Origin: Myxococcus xanthus
GTDB taxonomy: Bacteria; Myxococcota; Myxococcia; Myxococcales; Myxococcaceae
Length of the DNA: 64,000 nucleotides
Assembly (NCBI RefSeq): GCF_013116825.1
Contig: NZ_JABFNS010000001.1
Span: 1-64,000, forward strand
Direction of reading: 5' to 3'
Shown here: in pieces, positions 1 to 8,320 of the stretch
Layout of the letters: every line of letters begins with the position of its first letter
How positions within the stretch are numbered: position 1 is the stretch's first letter
The notes under the pieces: model-generated
The model's input: the letters and a program-made list of their open reading frames with translations, nothing else
Database searches by the model: none
What the model was told of the DNA's origin: nothing
Program-made: the position numbers and the translations under genes

Positions 1-455
1 CCACCCACCCCACCTGTCGCTGCCCGCCCGGACCCCTCTGCAAAGCACCGGCCGTGCCTCGCTCGGACCTTCTATCGGACTTCGGACATGCCAAGCAGGC
101 CAAGCCTCGTGAAGGACGCCTGCCCTCCCTTCTTCTCGGTGGGGACGGCCGCCGGGTTGCTGGAGATTTTTCAGGGCGCCGCTCCTTGGCGCCGCTGCAC
201 CCCGCGGAGTGTTCCCTGGGCGGAGGTGGGCCTGCTCCGGAGGCCTGCCCGGTCGCGGACTTTGCGACACGCCGAGCCCGGTGGCGCCTGGCGCGCGACG
301 CCTGAATCTTCGAGGTGTGGATGACGCCATGCGCCGCGCGTCCGTCCACGGAGCGGTGGAGCGACCGCCTGCCTCCGGGAGGCTGCAAGGTGCCACCTTC
401 ACCGCTAAACGCATACTCACAAGGTGAGTCGGGTGGAAGGGAAGGAGGGATGGAG
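1..455. other. Left-edge region without a recognisable gene
   Basis: Open frames exist in this stretch on the plus strand, but their translations are Arg/Pro/Gly-rich and resemble no family I know. It probably holds the end of a neighbouring transcription unit and the leader of the universal stress gene. A Shine-Dalgarno-like GGAGG at 444-448 belongs to that gene. I see no clear promoter hexamers or terminator. Confidence 0.4.
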
Positions 456-1394
456 ATGAGGCCGTCACAACTTTCGAGGACGGCAGTGCCGTTGCTCCCT
501 CCTGGGCTCGCCCGGGGGCAGCGGGGCGTGTCGCGCCTGGTGGTGGGAACGGATTTCTCGCTGCGCTCCGAGTTCGCGCTGGCGCGCGCGCTGCGCCTTC
601 CGCTGGCGCACGGGAGCGACTTCTGCGTGCTGCACGTGGCCCCCGTCCTGGACGGGCAGGAGGGGCCAGGTGGGACGCTGTCGGGTGGACGCTGCCTGCG
701 CAAGGCGGTGAGCGCCGTGTGCAGGCGGTTGCGCAACCGCGTGGACATCGACGTGCGCGAGGAGCTCGGGCGAGGGGACCCGGTGGAGGTGGCGTCGGCC
801 GTGGCGCGGATGTCGGGCGCGGAGTTGGTGGTGCTGGGGCGTCCCCATGTGACGTACCCGGTGCGTGCGTTGGCCGAGGATTCGACGGTGCGGCGCATGG
901 TGCGCCAGTTGGGCGTCTCCGTGCTGGTGGTGGTGCCGCACCCGGTCCGTCCCTATGGCAGGCCCCTGGTGGCGGTGGACTTCTCACGCGAGTCGCGCAG
1001 GGCGCTGGAGCTGACCTTGCGCCTGTGCCCGGCGCCCGCGCTGGTGGACGTGCTGCACGTGGTGGACACGGCAGCGCAGGAGGCGGAGCTGCGCCGCGCC
1101 CATGCGCCGGCCGAGCGGTGGCTGCTGCTGCGGCAGGAGCGGGAGCATCAGGCGCGGGTGGCGCTTGGCCGCTTCCTTGCGCCCTACCGGGAGGCGGGCC
1201 GCGAGTTGGAGGTGAGGGTGCGCTGCGGCGAGCCGGCCGAAGAGGGCATCCTGGCGGAGGCGTTGGAGCGGGGCTCGGACCTGTTGGCGCTGGCCATGTC
1301 CGCCGTGGAGGCGCGCACGCCGCTGACGGAGCAGGTGCTGGCGCGCGCGGGCTGCGACGTGCTGGTGTCGCGTCACCCTCCGCCTGCATCCTGA
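456..1394 (+). CDS. Tandem universal stress protein (two UspA domains)
   Basis: A 312-residue cytoplasmic protein made of two Usp domains, roughly residues 27-165 and 172-310. Each opens with the family's first strand (LVVGTDFS in the first, LVAVDFS in the second) and closes with a VLVV or DVLVSR strand. Usp proteins bind nucleotides or dimerise under stress. The usual G-2X-G-9X-G ATP-binding loop is not evident in either domain, so this is probably a non-ATP-binding type. The frame is open further upstream, but the ATG at 456 sits about 7 bases after GGAGG, whereas an ATG at 450 would be too close. An ABC exporter follows 36 bases downstream on the same strand. Confidence 0.85.
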   Translation: MRPSQLSRTAVPLLPPGLARGQRGVSRLVVGTDFSLRSEFALARALRLPLAHGSDFCVLHVAPVLDGQEGPGGTLSGGRCLRKAVSAVCRRLRNRVDIDVREELGRGDPVEVASAVARMSGAELVVLGRPHVTYPVRALAEDSTVRRMVRQLGVSVLVVVPHPVRPYGRPLVAVDFSRESRRALELTLRLCPAPALVDVLHVVDTAAQEAELRRAHAPAERWLLLRQEREHQARVALGRFLAPYREAGRELEVRVRCGEPAEEGILAEALERGSDLLALAMSAVEARTPLTEQVLARAGCDVLVSRHPPPAS

Positions 1395-1430
1395 AGCAGG
1401 AGGGCGCGCTCCGCGTTATGAACGCGGACC

Positions 1431-3290
1431 GTGTCTCCTCGTCCTACAACAGCCCCTGTCGCCCCGGTGTCGCTCAAGGCCCGCTTCCAGAACGCGGGCA
1501 GTCTCTTCAAGCAGCTGCCGGGGACCTTCCGGCTCTTCTGGCAGGCCAGCCCTCGCGGCGCGGTGGTGCTGGGCGCGCTGACGCTGGTGGCGGCGCTGTT
1601 GCCGGCGGCCATCGCCTGGGTGGGCAAGCTCATCGTGGACTCGGTGGTGGCGGCGGCGCAGGGCTCGGTGGAGGCCCGCTCGCGGGTGTACGGGCTGGTG
1701 GGGTTGGAGTTCGGGTTGATGCTGGGCTCGGCGGTGGTGGACCGCGGGCTGACGCTGACGCGCGAGCTGCTTCGCGCCAACCTGGGGAACCTGCTCAATG
1801 AGCGCATCCTCCAGAAGGCGCTGGCGCTGGAGCTGCGGCACTTCGAGGACTCGGCCACCTACGACAAGATGCAGAACGCGCGGCGCGAGGCGAACAGCCG
1901 GCCGCTGTCGCTGGTGACGCAGGCGTTCTCCATCGTCCGCAACACCATCACCCTGGGCACCTTCGCCGCGTTGTTGGTGGCGTTGTCGCCGTGGAGCGTG
2001 GTGGTGCTGGTGGCCGCGTCGGTGCCAGCCTTCATCGCCGAGGCGCGGCTGGCCATGGCGGGCTTCCGGCTCTATTCGTGGCGCGCGCCCGAAGGCCGCA
2101 AGCTGAACTACCTGGAGTGGATTCTCACGCGGGACAGCCACGTGAAGGAGGTGAAGCTCTTCGGGTTGGGGCCGCTGGTGCTGGGGCGCTACCGCACGCT
2201 CTTCCAGAAGTTCTTCGCGGAGGACCGTGCGCTGGCCTTCCGGCGGATGGCCTGGGGGCTGGTGCTGGGCGTCCTCTCATTGGGCGCCTTCTATGGCTGC
2301 TACCTGCTGGTGGCGGGCCGCGCGGCGAGCGGGACGATTACCGTGGGCGACATGGTGCTGTACCTGAGCGTGTTCCGTCAGGGGCAGGCGGCGTTCCAGG
2401 GCATCCTGACCAGTGTGGGCTCCATGTACGAGGACGCGCTCTTCATGAGCAACCTGTTCGCGTACCTGGACATCCCCACCGGCGGCGAGGCGACGCGGGT
2501 GCTGCCGCCGCTCTCTCCGCCGCGTGGGCACGACAGCGCCATCGAGCTGCGTGACGTGTCCTTCCGTTATCCGGGGAAGGAGGCGTGGGCGTTGAAGAAC
2601 GTGTCGCTGTCGCTGAAGCCGGGACAGAAGCTGGCGCTGGTGGGAGAGAACGGGGCGGGGAAGAGCACGTTGGTGAAGCTGCTCCTGCGCCTGTACGAGC
2701 CGGTGGACGGCGACATCTTCTACGGCGGCGTCAACCTGAAGGACATGGACGTGGAGGACCTGCGCAGCCGCTTCGGCGCGGTGTTCCAGGACTTCGTGCG
2801 CTACCAGTTCAACGTGGCGGAGAACATCGGCCTGGGGCACGTGCCGGCGCTGGAGGACCGTGGCCGCATCGAGAAGGCGGCCGAGGAGGGCGGGGCCAGC
2901 GGTGTGATTACGGCGCTGCCACAGCAGTACGACACGATGCTGGGCGGCTGGTTCGAGAAGGGGCAGGAGCTGTCGGCGGGCCAGTGGCAGAAGCTGGCGG
3001 TGGCGCGGGCCTTCATGCGCGACGACGCGGAGGTGCTGATTCTGGACGAGCCCACGGCCAGCATCGACGCGGAGGCGGAGCACGCGCTGTTCGAGCGCTT
3101 CCAGGCGCTGGCGGCGGACCGGATTGCCATTGTGATTTCGCACCGCTTCTCCACGGTGCGCATGGCGGACCAGATTGCCGTGCTCCATAACGGGCAGGTG
3201 GACGAATTGGGCAGCCACGACGAGCTGATGGCGAAGGACGGCCGCTACGCGCACCTGTTCCGGTTGCAGGCGCGCGGCTATCGGGACTGA
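1431..3290 (+). CDS. ABC exporter, fused permease and ATPase
   Basis: A 619-residue half-transporter of the MsbA/exporter type. Residues 1-340 form the membrane domain with several long hydrophobic helices. Residues 360-610 form the nucleotide-binding domain: Walker A GENGAGKST near residue 404, a Q-loop (FQDF), signature LSAGQ near 514, Walker B VLILDEPTAS near 537 and the switch His in ISHRFSTV. It would act as a homodimer in the inner membrane; the substrate cannot be read from sequence. The start is a GTG with a weak ribosome site, and an in-frame GTG at 1467 is the alternative. It lies 36 bases after the stress-protein gene and may share its transcript. Confidence 0.88.
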   Translation: MSPRPTTAPVAPVSLKARFQNAGSLFKQLPGTFRLFWQASPRGAVVLGALTLVAALLPAAIAWVGKLIVDSVVAAAQGSVEARSRVYGLVGLEFGLMLGSAVVDRGLTLTRELLRANLGNLLNERILQKALALELRHFEDSATYDKMQNARREANSRPLSLVTQAFSIVRNTITLGTFAALLVALSPWSVVVLVAASVPAFIAEARLAMAGFRLYSWRAPEGRKLNYLEWILTRDSHVKEVKLFGLGPLVLGRYRTLFQKFFAEDRALAFRRMAWGLVLGVLSLGAFYGCYLLVAGRAASGTITVGDMVLYLSVFRQGQAAFQGILTSVGSMYEDALFMSNLFAYLDIPTGGEATRVLPPLSPPRGHDSAIELRDVSFRYPGKEAWALKNVSLSLKPGQKLALVGENGAGKSTLVKLLLRLYEPVDGDIFYGGVNLKDMDVEDLRSRFGAVFQDFVRYQFNVAENIGLGHVPALEDRGRIEKAAEEGGASGVITALPQQYDTMLGGWFEKGQELSAGQWQKLAVARAFMRDDAEVLILDEPTASIDAEAEHALFERFQALAADRIAIVISHRFSTVRMADQIAVLHNGQVDELGSHDELMAKDGRYAHLFRLQARGYRD

Positions 3291-3293
3291 GCG

Positions 3294-3416
3294 TCAGGCG
3301 CGCTCGCCACGCAGGCGCGCGATTTCCGCCCGGGCCTCGGCGAGCTGGCGCTCGGCGTCCTCACTGCGCTGGGTTTCCAGCTCCAGGAGTCGGGACTCCT
3401 CGGCGAGTTGCTCCAC
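3294..3416 (-). CDS. Possible 40-residue coiled-coil micro-ORF or gene remnant
   Basis: Reading the minus strand from a GTG at 3416 gives 40 residues ending in RLRGERA, with heptad-like Leu/Glu/Arg spacing (EQLAEESRLLELE near the start). The frame stays open upstream to about 3481 with a less regular sequence. It ends 4 bases from the stop of the convergent ABC gene. It could be a genuine small protein or the surviving C-terminus of a larger coiled-coil gene. No convincing ribosome site is visible. Confidence 0.3.
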   Translation of the reverse strand: MEQLAEESRLLELETQRSEDAERQLAEARAEIARLRGERA

Positions 3417-3510
3417 TGCTTGGCGTGTGAGAATTCTCGGATTGAGAGGGTCTCCGCGGCCCGCGATTTTTGCGCGCGCATGTCACTGTCTCATGGCAGG
3501 TTCTCCCGCC

Positions 3511-5502
3511 ATGTCGCGTGCTCAAGCTCCGAAGAAGGTCGATGTCGCTGCGTTGATGAAGAAGGCGGACAGTCTGCTGGACGAGATGCCGCCACAGCTG
3601 GACCAGGCGATTCCGTTGCTGCGCGAAGTCGTGGCGGCGGAGCCCGAGCACCTGCTGGGACTCCACTCCCTGAGCTGGTGTTTGGACCCGACGCGGAGCA
3701 TGGAGCCGCACCGTTGGGAGCAGGAGTTGAAGGCCGAGCACTGGCGGCTGCGTGACCGCATCCTCGAGCTGACGCGAGGGACGAAGCCCGGCGGCGCGCT
3801 GACGCTCGCCCATCGCGCACGTTCGCTGGCCCTGAGCCAGTGGGCGGAGGACCTGGTGCGGCGCAAGCCGACCGTGGCGCAGCTCGACGAAGCGGAGGCC
3901 GCGCTGAACGAAGCCAACAGCCTTCGGGAACTCCCGAACCACCAGCGTGGACGCCGCGGGCTCGAGGCGTGGCGCGCACTGACGCAAGGCAAGCCGGAGC
4001 AGGGCTACCGCGAGTTGCTCGCCAAGGTGGAGGAGTCTCCGGGCATGTGCGCCCAGGGCGTGATGGGCGATGCCGACTCGCTCAACTTCCAGGGGCTGGA
4101 GGGCGCCTACTCCGATGAGGGTTTCCTGGCCTGGCTGCGGAAGCAGAAGCCCGCGGCGCGCCCAGCGGGGAAGAAGGGCAAGGACCTGGATGCCGGACTC
4201 CTGCTGGCGGCGGGGCTGGATGCGAAGCCGTTCTTTGGCCCTGGCTTCGAAGGGAACAGCCGCACGGGCCGGGTGCTGGCCCTGGTGGCGTTGGGGGCGG
4301 ACCTGGAGGCGAGGGATTCCAGCAAGCACAGCGTGCTTCACCTGGCCGCGATGGTGGATGACGCGGCGCTGGTGAAGGAGTTGCTCCGCCTGGGCGTCTC
4401 CGCCGACGTCGTCGATTCGAAGAAGTCCACGCCGCTGCATGTCGCGGCCGAGTACGGCAGCGTGTCTTGCATCGCCCCGCTGGCGAAAGGCGGCGTGCCC
4501 GTGGACGCGCTCGATGCGTCAGGGCGGACGGCGCTCTTTGAAGCGCGTCAGGCCGACGTGGCCCAGGCGCTCATCGACGCGGGCGCGAATCCCAATGCGG
4601 GCGAGGGCTGGACGCCGCTGCACCAGCACGCACGCTTCAAGGAGCGAGGCCCCGTCATCGAAGTCCTGCTCAAGGCGGGGGCGGATGTCTCGCTGAAGAA
4701 TGGCAGCGGCCAGACACCCGCGCAGGAGGCGCTGGAGCACAAGCACGCGTCCCTCGCCCAGCTCATGGGAGCCAAGGCTTCCTCGGGCAAGGCCGGCGCG
4801 TTGGACGTGCAGCCGCTGCTGGAGGCGCTGGCGCGTCAGCGCAAGACGCTGCTCAAGGCCTGGTACTTCGAGGACAAGAACGTGGACGGCGTCGAACAGG
4901 TCCTGAAGGGGCTCGCGCTGCAAGGTGCCACGTCCTGGGACCAGCTCGCGGCCTCGCTCCAGGGCGAGCTCCCCTGGACGGCCATGGCGGTGGTGCAGCT
5001 CGCGCGGGACGTGCTGCCGGCCGAGGAGAAGGCGCCTCGTCTGTCCAAGCTGCCGCGCTTCGTGCGCGGGGACCTCGTGGTGAAGGGCGACGTGCACGTC
5101 GATGGGCCGCTGCTCGTGACGGGAGACCTCACGGTGGAAGGTGTGCTGCGCAACGCGGGGATGGAAGGGATGCTGGTGGTGGGCGGCACGCTGCGCGCCA
5201 CCGGTGTGGACACGGACGGCGAGGTCGTCGTGGGCGAGGACCTGGAAGCGCAGGTGGTGTGGGGCCACGGCAACGACGCTTCGCTCCGGGTCGGCGGCGT
5301 GCTGAAGGCGGACGTGGTCATCGCGGACGACCACGACATCCAGGCCAAGGTGAAGGCGAAGCACCACTACGAGAACGGCGAGTTCGACGCTTCGGACGCG
5401 GCGCTCAAGGAGGTCTTCGTCGCGAAGGCCTTCGCGAAGTCGGAGCTGGACCGGGACAAGCTGTTCAACGTGCTGCGCAAGGTCGGGACCATCCTGGTGT
5501 AG
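3511..5502 (+). CDS. Ankyrin-repeat protein with beta-helix-like C-terminus
   Basis: A 663-residue soluble protein in three parts. Residues 1-190 are helical and TPR-like (repeated Ala/Leu/Glu helices). Residues about 255-425 carry four to five ankyrin repeats with the typical HSVLHLAA, STPLHVAA and WTPLHQHA signatures followed by AGAD-type turns. From about residue 525, short repeats such as GDLVVKGDVHV and GDLTVEGVL predict a right-handed beta-solenoid like bactofilin-type polymers. Ankyrin repeats mediate protein contacts; no catalytic motif is visible. ATG 3511 was chosen because the sequence upstream looks non-coding. A second ATG at 3493 is possible. Confidence 0.75.
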   Translation: MSRAQAPKKVDVAALMKKADSLLDEMPPQLDQAIPLLREVVAAEPEHLLGLHSLSWCLDPTRSMEPHRWEQELKAEHWRLRDRILELTRGTKPGGALTLAHRARSLALSQWAEDLVRRKPTVAQLDEAEAALNEANSLRELPNHQRGRRGLEAWRALTQGKPEQGYRELLAKVEESPGMCAQGVMGDADSLNFQGLEGAYSDEGFLAWLRKQKPAARPAGKKGKDLDAGLLLAAGLDAKPFFGPGFEGNSRTGRVLALVALGADLEARDSSKHSVLHLAAMVDDAALVKELLRLGVSADVVDSKKSTPLHVAAEYGSVSCIAPLAKGGVPVDALDASGRTALFEARQADVAQALIDAGANPNAGEGWTPLHQHARFKERGPVIEVLLKAGADVSLKNGSGQTPAQEALEHKHASLAQLMGAKASSGKAGALDVQPLLEALARQRKTLLKAWYFEDKNVDGVEQVLKGLALQGATSWDQLAASLQGELPWTAMAVVQLARDVLPAEEKAPRLSKLPRFVRGDLVVKGDVHVDGPLLVTGDLTVEGVLRNAGMEGMLVVGGTLRATGVDTDGEVVVGEDLEAQVVWGHGNDASLRVGGVLKADVVIADDHDIQAKVKAKHHYENGEFDASDAALKEVFVAKAFAKSELDRDKLFNVLRKVGTILV

Positions 5503-5542
5503 ACGCGGCCCTGGGGCTCCCGTCTCGAATCCCTGAGCGGCG

Positions 5543-5887
5543 TCAGGCCCTGGGCAGGTGGTCCCGCACCACGCCGAGCCAGTACTCCTTGCCGTAGTAC
5601 TGGCTCATCTTCCCGATGAGCTTGCCCTCACGGAACAGCAGGAACGTGGGGATGCCGAAGAGTCCGAAGCGCCTGGCCAGGTCCTCGTACTGGTACGCGT
5701 TCACCTTGACGACGCGCATCGGAGCGTCATCCAGCTCCGCCAGCAGCGAGGGCTCGGCCGCCGCGTAGATTTCGCAGTTCGGGCAGCCGTCACCCCAGAA
5801 GTCCACGACCACCAGCTCGCCCTTGGGCTCCAGGACCAGTTGGTCGAAGTTCTCCGCCGTCCCCTCGTAGCTCACGGGATGTGCCAT
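5543..5887 (-). CDS. Thioredoxin-family protein
   Basis: A 114-residue single-domain thioredoxin fold. The redox site is the CPNC of WGDGCPNC near residue 37, in place of the usual WCGPC. The cis-proline follows in GIPTFLLF, then the typical FREGKLIGK strand and turn. There is no signal peptide, so it is cytoplasmic. Likely roles are disulfide reduction or electron donation to an unknown partner. ATG 5887 is preceded by a strong AGGAGG, which settles the start. It converges on the ankyrin gene with only 40 bases between the stops. Confidence 0.85.
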   Translation of the reverse strand: MAHPVSYEGTAENFDQLVLEPKGELVVVDFWGDGCPNCEIYAAAEPSLLAELDDAPMRVVKVNAYQYEDLARRFGLFGIPTFLLFREGKLIGKMSQYYGKEYWLGVVRDHLPRA

Positions 5888-6241
5888 GGCCTCCTGCCTA
5901 ACGGGCTCGGGTGTCGTGTTCAACCTGCTCACGGGGCTCGCGGCTGGAAGTCCTCGCAGCCTGCTGCGTCCCTGGAGCCGCCAGCGCGGTGCTCCCGGTC
6001 CGGTCTGGCGGAGGCCCGGCATGGCCGGAAATTCCGCGCGTGTGGCCGGGCGGCTCACTCCATTGGGCGCCCTGGCCGGGCCCTGGGAGGGCCAGGCGAG
6101 TGGGCTGTTGCCGCGTTGGGACGCTTCACCCGGCGGAGGATGGATCAGCGGAACACCCCGGGCGCTCCAGAACGCGGGCGGCTGGAGCGGGCACCAGGGG
6201 CATCACCTCCGTGCGTGAGTCCTGTTTTTCCGGAGGAGGGG
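5888..6241. other. Intergenic region between divergent genes
   Basis: This stretch lies between the thioredoxin start (minus strand) and the genes that run rightward. It is GC-rich, and both strands hold only frames with unconvincing composition. It presumably carries divergent promoters, but I cannot point to clear hexamers. Confidence 0.35.
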
Positions 6242-6454
6242 ATGGCTTGGGCAGTGGGTACGGGTTTTCAAGGTATGCCTGCGCGCGGTGGTGGCCGCCA
6301 TGTCAGCCGGAGCGAGTTGGATCAGCTCTGGCGCGGTGTCATCAAAAGCCAAAGCCCGCACTGCGCAGGAGCGCTCAGCCGCCGTAAGGTTGTGCGACTG
6401 GATGTCGTGGAGGGGTCATGCACGAGTGGTTGGAGGCACTTCGCAAGTCGGTAA
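6242..6454 (+). CDS. Possible small ORF upstream of the SMI1-like gene
   Basis: A 70-codon frame beginning MAWAVGTGFQG and containing the plausible helix SRSELDQLWRGVIKSQ. Its ATG follows GGAGGAGGGG almost immediately, and it overlaps the first 37 bases of the next gene in another frame. The strong ribosome site argues for translation. The lack of any recognisable family and the out-of-frame overlap argue against it. It may be a leader peptide. Confidence 0.3.
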   Translation: MAWAVGTGFQGMPARGGGRHVSRSELDQLWRGVIKSQSPHCAGALSRRKVVRLDVVEGSCTSGWRHFASR

Positions 6455-7875
6455 AGGCATCGTCAGCTGGCGTCTCTCCCGAGGAGATTCGCCGGGCCGA
6501 AACGGAGTGCGGCGTTCCATTCCCCGATGAGCTCACCGACCTGTATCAGGCGTTCAACGGGGGCGAACTCAACGGTGAGGTTCTCCTCTTCCGTCTGCAC
6601 GGCGCGGAGGGGGACCCGAGCGTCCTGGAGAAGACCCGCCTCAAGCTGGAAGGGCTTCCCGCGGCGGGGCTGTGGCGCATCGGCTTGAAGGGGCAGCACC
6701 GGCACCTCTTCGCCTCGCGCAAGTCGGCCATGGTGGAGCAGGGCGACGGTGGCGGTCCGTTGCCGGCCTGGGTCGAGGCGCTGGATAGCGACGACTGGGT
6801 CTATGGCACCTGGGAGGGTGAGAAGCGGCAGATGCGGCTGTACCGCTCGTTGAAGGACATGCTCGACGTGCTCGTGCCCCCCGCGGAGGTGGAGAGCTTC
6901 GGTGAGCGCACCTTTGCCCGGGCGATGAATGCCGTCCTTCAGGGGGCGCTATCCGGCGTCCAGGTTGACGAGGAGGACGAAGAAGCGGCGGAGGCCGGCG
7001 AGGCACCGCTCGGTGCGGCGGCCGAGGCTGAAGCCGCCGAAGAAGCCGAGCAGCTCGAAGAGGCGGAGCTGGTCGATGAAGAGGCCGAGGAGCCGGCGGT
7101 TCGCGAGCTCGCCTACGAGTACGACGACGTCCGCCCGTCCTCCCGTTACGAGGATGGGGCCGGCTCGAGAAAGGCACGCGCGCAGGCCCAGCAGATACCG
7201 CTCGCTATCGGTGGCGCTGGCGTGCTGTTCCCGAGAAGTGCGTCGAGCAGGGTGCAGGGTGTGAAGAAGGCCGCTGCGGAGCCCGCTCCCGCGAAGGCGC
7301 GCCCCGCGAAGGCGCGCCCCACGAAGAAGGCCGCGATTGAAGCGGCGTCGGCGGAGCTCCCAACTGTAGCGGCCGAGGCCATTGCGGAGCCGGAGGCTGC
7401 GCCCCAGAAGGCCACCGCGAAGGTCCCCGCCCAGACGGGCGTGGCGAAGACGTCCTCCGCTACCACGAAGGGGGCGACGAAGGCTCCGGCTCGGAAGGGC
7501 GCGGCGAAGAAGGCCGCTACCGAAAAGGCCCCCGCAGGGAAGGCCGCGGCGAAGAAGTCCGTCACCGCAAAGGCTCCGGCTCGGAAGGCCGCGGCGAAGA
7601 AGTCCGTCACCGCGAAGGCTCCGGCTCGGAAGGGCGCGGCGAAGAAGGCCCCTGCTCAGAAGGGGGCTGCAAAGCGGGCCGGTGCCCCGAAGAGCGCAGC
7701 GAAGAAAGCGACTGCTCAGAAGAGCGCGGCGAAGAAGGTGGCTGCTCAGAAGAGCGCAGCCAAGAAGTCGTCTGTGAAGAAGGCCGCTGCTCAGAAGTCC
7801 GGAGCGAAGAAGAGCGCCGCGAAGAAGGGCTCAGCCCAGAAGCCAGCGGCGAAGAAGGGGGCACGCGGCCGGTAG
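6418..7875 (+). CDS. SMI1/KNR4-like domain with a histone-H1-like Lys/Ala tail
   Basis: A 485-residue protein with three parts. Residues 1-160 resemble the SMI1/KNR4 (SUKH) fold: SPEEIRRAETECGVPFP, then DELTDLYQAFNGG, then a region ending in GLWRIG. Residues about 180-240 are highly acidic (EEDEEAAEAGE). Residues about 280-485 are an H1-like tail built of many AKKA, KKAPAQK and KKSAAKK units. SUKH domains bind partner proteins and are often immunity proteins of toxin systems; Lys/Ala tails bind DNA or RNA non-specifically. I infer a nucleic-acid-associated scaffold rather than classical immunity. The start is supported by TGGAGGGG 4 bases upstream. A perfect hairpin follows. Confidence 0.7.
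   Translation: MHEWLEALRKSVKASSAGVSPEEIRRAETECGVPFPDELTDLYQAFNGGELNGEVLLFRLHGAEGDPSVLEKTRLKLEGLPAAGLWRIGLKGQHRHLFASRKSAMVEQGDGGGPLPAWVEALDSDDWVYGTWEGEKRQMRLYRSLKDMLDVLVPPAEVESFGERTFARAMNAVLQGALSGVQVDEEDEEAAEAGEAPLGAAAEAEAAEEAEQLEEAELVDEEAEEPAVRELAYEYDDVRPSSRYEDGAGSRKARAQAQQIPLAIGGAGVLFPRSASSRVQGVKKAAAEPAPAKARPAKARPTKKAAIEAASAELPTVAAEAIAEPEAAPQKATAKVPAQTGVAKTSSATTKGATKAPARKGAAKKAATEKAPAGKAAAKKSVTAKAPARKAAAKKSVTAKAPARKGAAKKAPAQKGAAKRAGAPKSAAKKATAQKSAAKKVAAQKSAAKKSSVKKAAAQKSGAKKSAAKKGSAQKPAAKKGARGR
7471..7866 (+). repeat. Degenerate tandem repeats encoding Lys/Ala tail
   Basis: This coding segment is an imperfect tandem array dominated by GCGAAGAAG-type units, read as AKK and variants. Adjacent copies such as those around 7550-7610 are nearly identical over about 45 bases. 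Such arrays vary in copy number between strains by slippage. Confidence 0.7.
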
Positions 7876-7886
7876 TCACGGGCGCG

Positions 7887-7916
7887 GAGGCAAGGCGCGG
7901 GAGCGCGCCTTGCCTC
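7887..7916. terminator. Two-way hairpin terminator
   Basis: A perfect 13-base-pair stem (GAGGCAAGGCGCG and its complement) around the loop GGAG. It sits between the stop of the SMI1-like gene and the stop of the convergent small acidic protein, so it can serve both. No long T-run follows. Confidence 0.75.
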
Positions 7917-7936
7917 GATGTCGCCTCACCGCGCGT

Positions 7937-8209
7937 CTATCCCTGCGGCAGCTTGTCGAAGTCGATGGGGCGGATGCGGTAGCCGGGCTGTGCCGTCAGC
8001 TCCAGCGGCTCTTCCTCCTCATCACCCCTCCGGAACTCACGAATCTCGTCCGGGAGGATGTCGCGGAAGTCGGGCTCCTCCTCCAGCGGTGGGGTCGCCG
8101 CCAGGTCCTGGTCGGAGATGTTGATTTCATCCTCACCGGTGTCCGGATTCATGTGACGCCGAGAGGTGGACTCGCCCACGTCGTCTGACCCCAGCTTCTT
8201 GAATCGCAT
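7937..8209 (-). CDS. Small acidic hypothetical protein
   Basis: A 90-residue soluble protein beginning MRFKKLGSDD, rich in Asp and Glu (an EEEE run near residue 70) and ending PIDFDKLPQG. No domain is recognised and no membrane segment is visible. The charged and mostly disordered composition suggests a binding or regulatory partner. The start was chosen at 8209 because AGGAGAGG lies just upstream; the frame is open a further 15 codons. It is separated by 111 bases from the SanA-like gene upstream. Confidence 0.6.
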   Translation of the reverse strand: MRFKKLGSDDVGESTSRRHMNPDTGEDEINISDQDLAATPPLEEEPDFRDILPDEIREFRRGDEEEEPLELTAQPGYRIRPIDFDKLPQG

Positions 8210-8320
8210 GGCCTCTCCTCGGATTGCGCGGTGGGTCGGCTGCCTTCGTCTCAAGAATGAGAACCCGCGGTGGCTCCGGCAATTCTCGCCGTCCGCCTGC
8301 CTGCCGTGCCTGCCCGTGCC

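Noticed and set aside
7146-7610. Minus-strand frame rich in Ala/Phe within the Lys/Ala tail
   Set aside because: This is the mirror translation of the GCGAAGAAG array and is produced automatically by the repeat.
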